A stretch of 8,059 nt of DNA from Pseudomonadales bacterium. GTDB lineage: Bacteria > Pseudomonadota > Gammaproteobacteria > Pseudomonadales > UBA3067. The notes below the pieces were generated by a model that worked only from the letters and a program-made list of their open reading frames with translations, did not search any database and was not told the DNA's origin. The translations under genes and the position numbers were made by a program. Of the stretch, positions 5,735 through 8,059 are shown in pieces. Position 1 is the stretch's first letter. The number at the start of each line of letters is the position of its first letter. Location of the stretch: contig JAESUE010000142.1 of the NCBI GenBank assembly GCA_016763235.1, positions 1-8,059 of the forward strand, in the 5' to 3' direction.

Positions 5735-5738
5735 AGGA
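5735..5738 (+). promoter_or_regulatory. Ribosome-binding site favouring the 5745 start of the outer-membrane factor
   Basis: AGGA lies six bases before the ATG at 5745, which begins a compact signal peptide. In-frame alternatives are the ATG at 5700 (weak GAGAAG upstream) and the GTG at 5661. Both would place a long, atypical extension before the hydrophobic core. Confidence 0.5.
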
Positions 5739-5744
5739 TGGCAC

Positions 5745-7096
5745 ATGGCGAACCACCTTATCTGCCGCGCCATTTTTATTAGCGCCTTACTTGCCACCCC
5801 TGCCTTATCCGGCGAAGGTTCATCTAGCCCCTCTTTATCGCTCAGCAATGCCATTCACACGGCACTCAACAGTGACCCTTGGCTTGTGGGAAGCCTCCAT
5901 AAACAAAAAGGGCTGATGGCAAAAGCAGTCGCTGCGGACAGCCTGCCCGACCCGAAAATCAACCTAGGAATAACCAATCTGGCGAGCGATAGCTTTGAGT
6001 TTAAGCAAGAGCCCATGACCCAGTTGAAACTGGGTATCAGCCAGATGTTACCAAGAGGCAATAGCCGAGTTTTAAAGAAACAAAGGTTCACCGAGCTCGC
6101 TCAAGCGCTTCCACACCAACGCAATAATCGCCGAGCGCAATTGGCTCTACAGGTAAGCCAGTCGTGGCTGGATACCTATAAAGCCCAGGAGTCCCTGTTT
6201 CTTATCGTAGAAAATCGACCTTTATTTGAACAGTTGGTGGACATTGCTCAATCCAAATATACCAGTACCGTGGGAAGAACCCGGCAACAAGACGTGGTTC
6301 GCGCCCAGCTGGAATTAACCCGCCTTGATGACCGCGCAACACGTCTAAAGCAGCAACAAGAAATGGGCCTTGCCAGGTTATTCCAATGGCTTGCCGACAA
6401 ACACAGCCTTGTTGATCGTACCCATACAGACTCTATGGTCAGACCCTTTACACCTCATCTCGACCGAAAGCTACCCTCTCTAGAGCGAAGCAAAACCAAA
6501 ACAGCCACCAATGCCTATGAAATATTACTAATCCATCCTGCCGTTTTGGCACTGGAGAAATACATCAGTGCCAGCCAAGCTGAAATAGAACTGGCAGAGC
6601 AACAGTACAAGCCACAATTTGGGCTTAATGCGACTTACGGCTATCGAGACGATGCACCGAACGGTATCGAGCGCACTGATTTCGTCTCCTCAGGATAGGT
6701 TTTGATCTGCCAATATTTACCGCCAATCGGCAAGATCAGGAAATAAAAGCAGCGGCATCCAATGGCGAATATGTAAAAACCCGCAAGTGGTTATTATTAA
6801 GAAAACTTTACGCCGACTTTGAGGCCGCCGATGCACAGTTATTGCGCCTCGTAGAGCGCCAACAGCTCTATAAAAATCGCCTACTGCCACAAATGCGAGA
6901 ACAAAGCGAAGCCTCGTTAAACGCCTACACCAATGATGTCGGCGATTTTTCTGAGGTAATGCGATCCCGTATCGCCGAACTTAATGCACGCATTGATTAC
7001 CTCGCTATCAATGTCGATAAGCAAGAAACCATTGCCCAGTTAGCGTATTTTTTCGCAGGCAATGACAAAAAACTCACGGAAGATGGTCATGAATAA
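5745..7096 (+). pseudogene. TolC/CusC-family outer-membrane efflux factor, frameshifted
   Basis: This would be a protein of about 450 residues forming the outer-membrane channel of a metal RND pump. The first frame gives a signal peptide (MANHLICRAIFISALLATPA, no lipobox cysteine) and the first outer-membrane-efflux-protein repeat: LSLSNAIHTALNSDPWLVG near the start, then SLPDPKINLGITNL, then a long helical region with STVGRTRQQDVVRAQLEL. It then reaches DFVSSG and stops at TAG 6696-6698. The family sequence resumes without a gap in the -1 frame at 6695 (IGFDLPIFTANRQDQEI) and runs through the second repeat, including AYTNDVGDFSEVMRSRIAEL, to TAA at 7094-7096. Adding one base after GG (6693-6694) restores a continuous protein, so a single-base deletion or a sequencing error is likely. 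The adaptor gene starts 8 bases before the end of this gene. If the mutation is real, the channel is truncated to 317 residues and coupling to the adaptor is lost. Confidence 0.85.
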
Positions 7097-8059
7097 AACA
7101 ACTCGCTCAATTTTGTTTTTAATCCTCGGGGTTTTTATCGGAAGCGGCTTAACTGTATGGTTAGATTTCTCGCCGAAAAATCAACCTGACAATCAAACGT
7201 CCACGAGCAGTAAAGGAAAAACACCTCGCTACTGGGTTGCCCCCATGGATGCCAACTATCGGCGCGACAAGCCTGGGAAATCACCAATGGGCATGGATTT
7301 GGTTCCTGTGTATAACGAAGAGACCAGCGCAGGTACGGTAAAAATATCGCCAGAAGTCATTAATAACCTCGGCGTGCGAACAGCCCTAATCGAACGCAAA
7401 CCTCTAGTCAACAACATTAAAACCGTGGGTTATGTCGGCTACAACGAAGAAACTTTAATTCACATTCATCCTCGTACCGAGGGTTGGATAGAAACGTTAT
7501 ACATAAAATCTTCCGGTGAAAAAGTAAATGCTGGCCAAGCTCTTTATTCTCTTTATTCACCAACCCTGGTTAATGCGCAAGAGGAACTATTACTCGCTTT
7601 GGAAAGAGGCAATAAACGCCTGATTAAAGCATCTGAAGATCGCCTCAATGCACTGCAATTACCTGAATACGCCATCAAACAACTAAAAAAACGCAAGCGT
7701 GTCAGCCAAACTATTATATTTTTCGCGCCCATATCCGGGGTAGTCGATCATCTCAATGTACGGGAAGGGTTCTTTATCAAACCATCGCAAAACATCATGT
7801 CCATTGGATCACTGGATGAAGTATGGGTAGAGGCGGAAGTATTTGAACGTCAAGCGCCATTGGTTCAAGCTGGCGCGCCTGTCACCATGACACTCAATTA
7901 TTTACCAGGTAGCACTTGGCGTGGCGTTGTGGATTATATTTATCCCATTGTGAATGAAAAAAACCGTACCGTAAAAGTACGCATGCGCTTTATTAATAAA
8001 TCAGGAGAATTAAAACCGAACATGTTTGCCGAAGTACTTATTCATGGCAGCAAACAAAA
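7089..8059 (+). CDS. cusB: CusB-type RND efflux periplasmic adaptor, 3'-truncated by the window
   Basis: The frame from ATG 7089 is open to the window edge (323 complete codons). Residues 8-26 form a membrane anchor or signal segment. Residues 48-75 carry the metal-binding block YWVAPMD...DKPGKSPMGMDLVPVY. Its methionines M53, M67 and M69 correspond in arrangement to the three methionines that bind Cu(I)/Ag(I) in E. coli CusB. The lipoyl and barrel-sandwich region follows (HPRTEGWIETLYIKSSGEKV and, after the helical hairpin, APISGVVDHLNVREG), then the beta-barrel (SLDEVWVEAEVFE) and the start of the membrane-proximal domain. It would link the outer-membrane factor to an inner-membrane CusA-type proton-driven pump, whose gene is expected downstream. 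It overlaps the end of the outer-membrane factor gene by 8 bases. Copper/silver specificity is inferred from the methionines and operon context. Confidence 0.9.
   Translation, partial: MNKTTRSILFLILGVFIGSGLTVWLDFSPKNQPDNQTSTSSKGKTPRYWVAPMDANYRRDKPGKSPMGMDLVPVYNEETSAGTVKISPEVINNLGVRTALIERKPLVNNIKTVGYVGYNEETLIHIHPRTEGWIETLYIKSSGEKVNAGQALYSLYSPTLVNAQEELLLALERGNKRLIKASEDRLNALQLPEYAIKQLKKRKRVSQTIIFFAPISGVVDHLNVREGFFIKPSQNIMSIGSLDEVWVEAEVFERQAPLVQAGAPVTMTLNYLPGSTWRGVVDYIYPIVNEKNRTVKVRMRFINKSGELKPNMFAEVLIHGSKQ

Noticed and set aside
6684..6700. Programmed -1 frameshifting as an explanation for the split outer-membrane factor.
   Set aside because: No slippery heptamer precedes the TAG (the codons are TCC TCA GGA) and I see no reason for this family to use recoding; a mutation or sequencing error is simpler.

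Overview
The window looks like the chromosome of a gammaproteobacterium close to the Pseudomonadales/Cellvibrionales. Three things suggest this: the cyaA-lptM-lysA-dapF-DUF484-HAD gene order, a SutA-type RNA polymerase-binding protein (a family I know from Pseudomonas and relatives), and moderate base composition. Genus cannot be settled from the sequence alone.

Left half (1-4306, all + strand): the 3' end of a class I adenylate cyclase (cyaA), then a compact housekeeping cluster. It holds the small LPS-assembly lipoprotein lptM (528-689), lysA (724-1971), dapF (1998-2852), a DUF484/GAF protein (2849-3538, overlapping dapF by 4 bases) and a HAD phosphatase of the YigB type (3575-4306). DapF makes meso-diaminopimelate and LysA decarboxylates it to lysine, so the last two steps of lysine synthesis sit side by side. 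Two genes commonly found in this neighbourhood are absent from their usual places: cyaY (between cyaA and lptM) and xerC (between DUF484 and the HAD gene).

Middle (4307-5227): a short SutA-like gene on the - strand (4364-4594) converges on the HAD gene. Its best terminator is a GC-rich hairpin plus T-run lying inside the 3' end of the HAD coding sequence, so the two mRNAs should overlap antisense. Beyond sutA lie 633 bases without a convincing gene. They contain five perfect tandem copies of an 8-bp unit, a + strand terminator-like hairpin with a competing alternative stem, and an 8-bp inverted repeat (spacer 8) overlapping a second competing stem.

Right half (5228-8059, + strand): the start of a heavy-metal RND efflux operon. 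It holds a small exported Cys/His-rich protein, a TolC/CusC-family outer-membrane factor broken by an apparent 1-base deletion near 6695, and a CusB-type periplasmic adaptor that runs off the window. The adaptor keeps the three-methionine arrangement used for Cu(I)/Ag(I) by E. coli CusB, which points to copper/silver efflux. A CusA-type pump gene would be expected just beyond the right edge.

No clearly new system is proven. The points most worth a second look are the structured 5' region ahead of the metal operon, the frameshifted outer-membrane factor, the terminator embedded in a convergent coding sequence, and the missing xerC.
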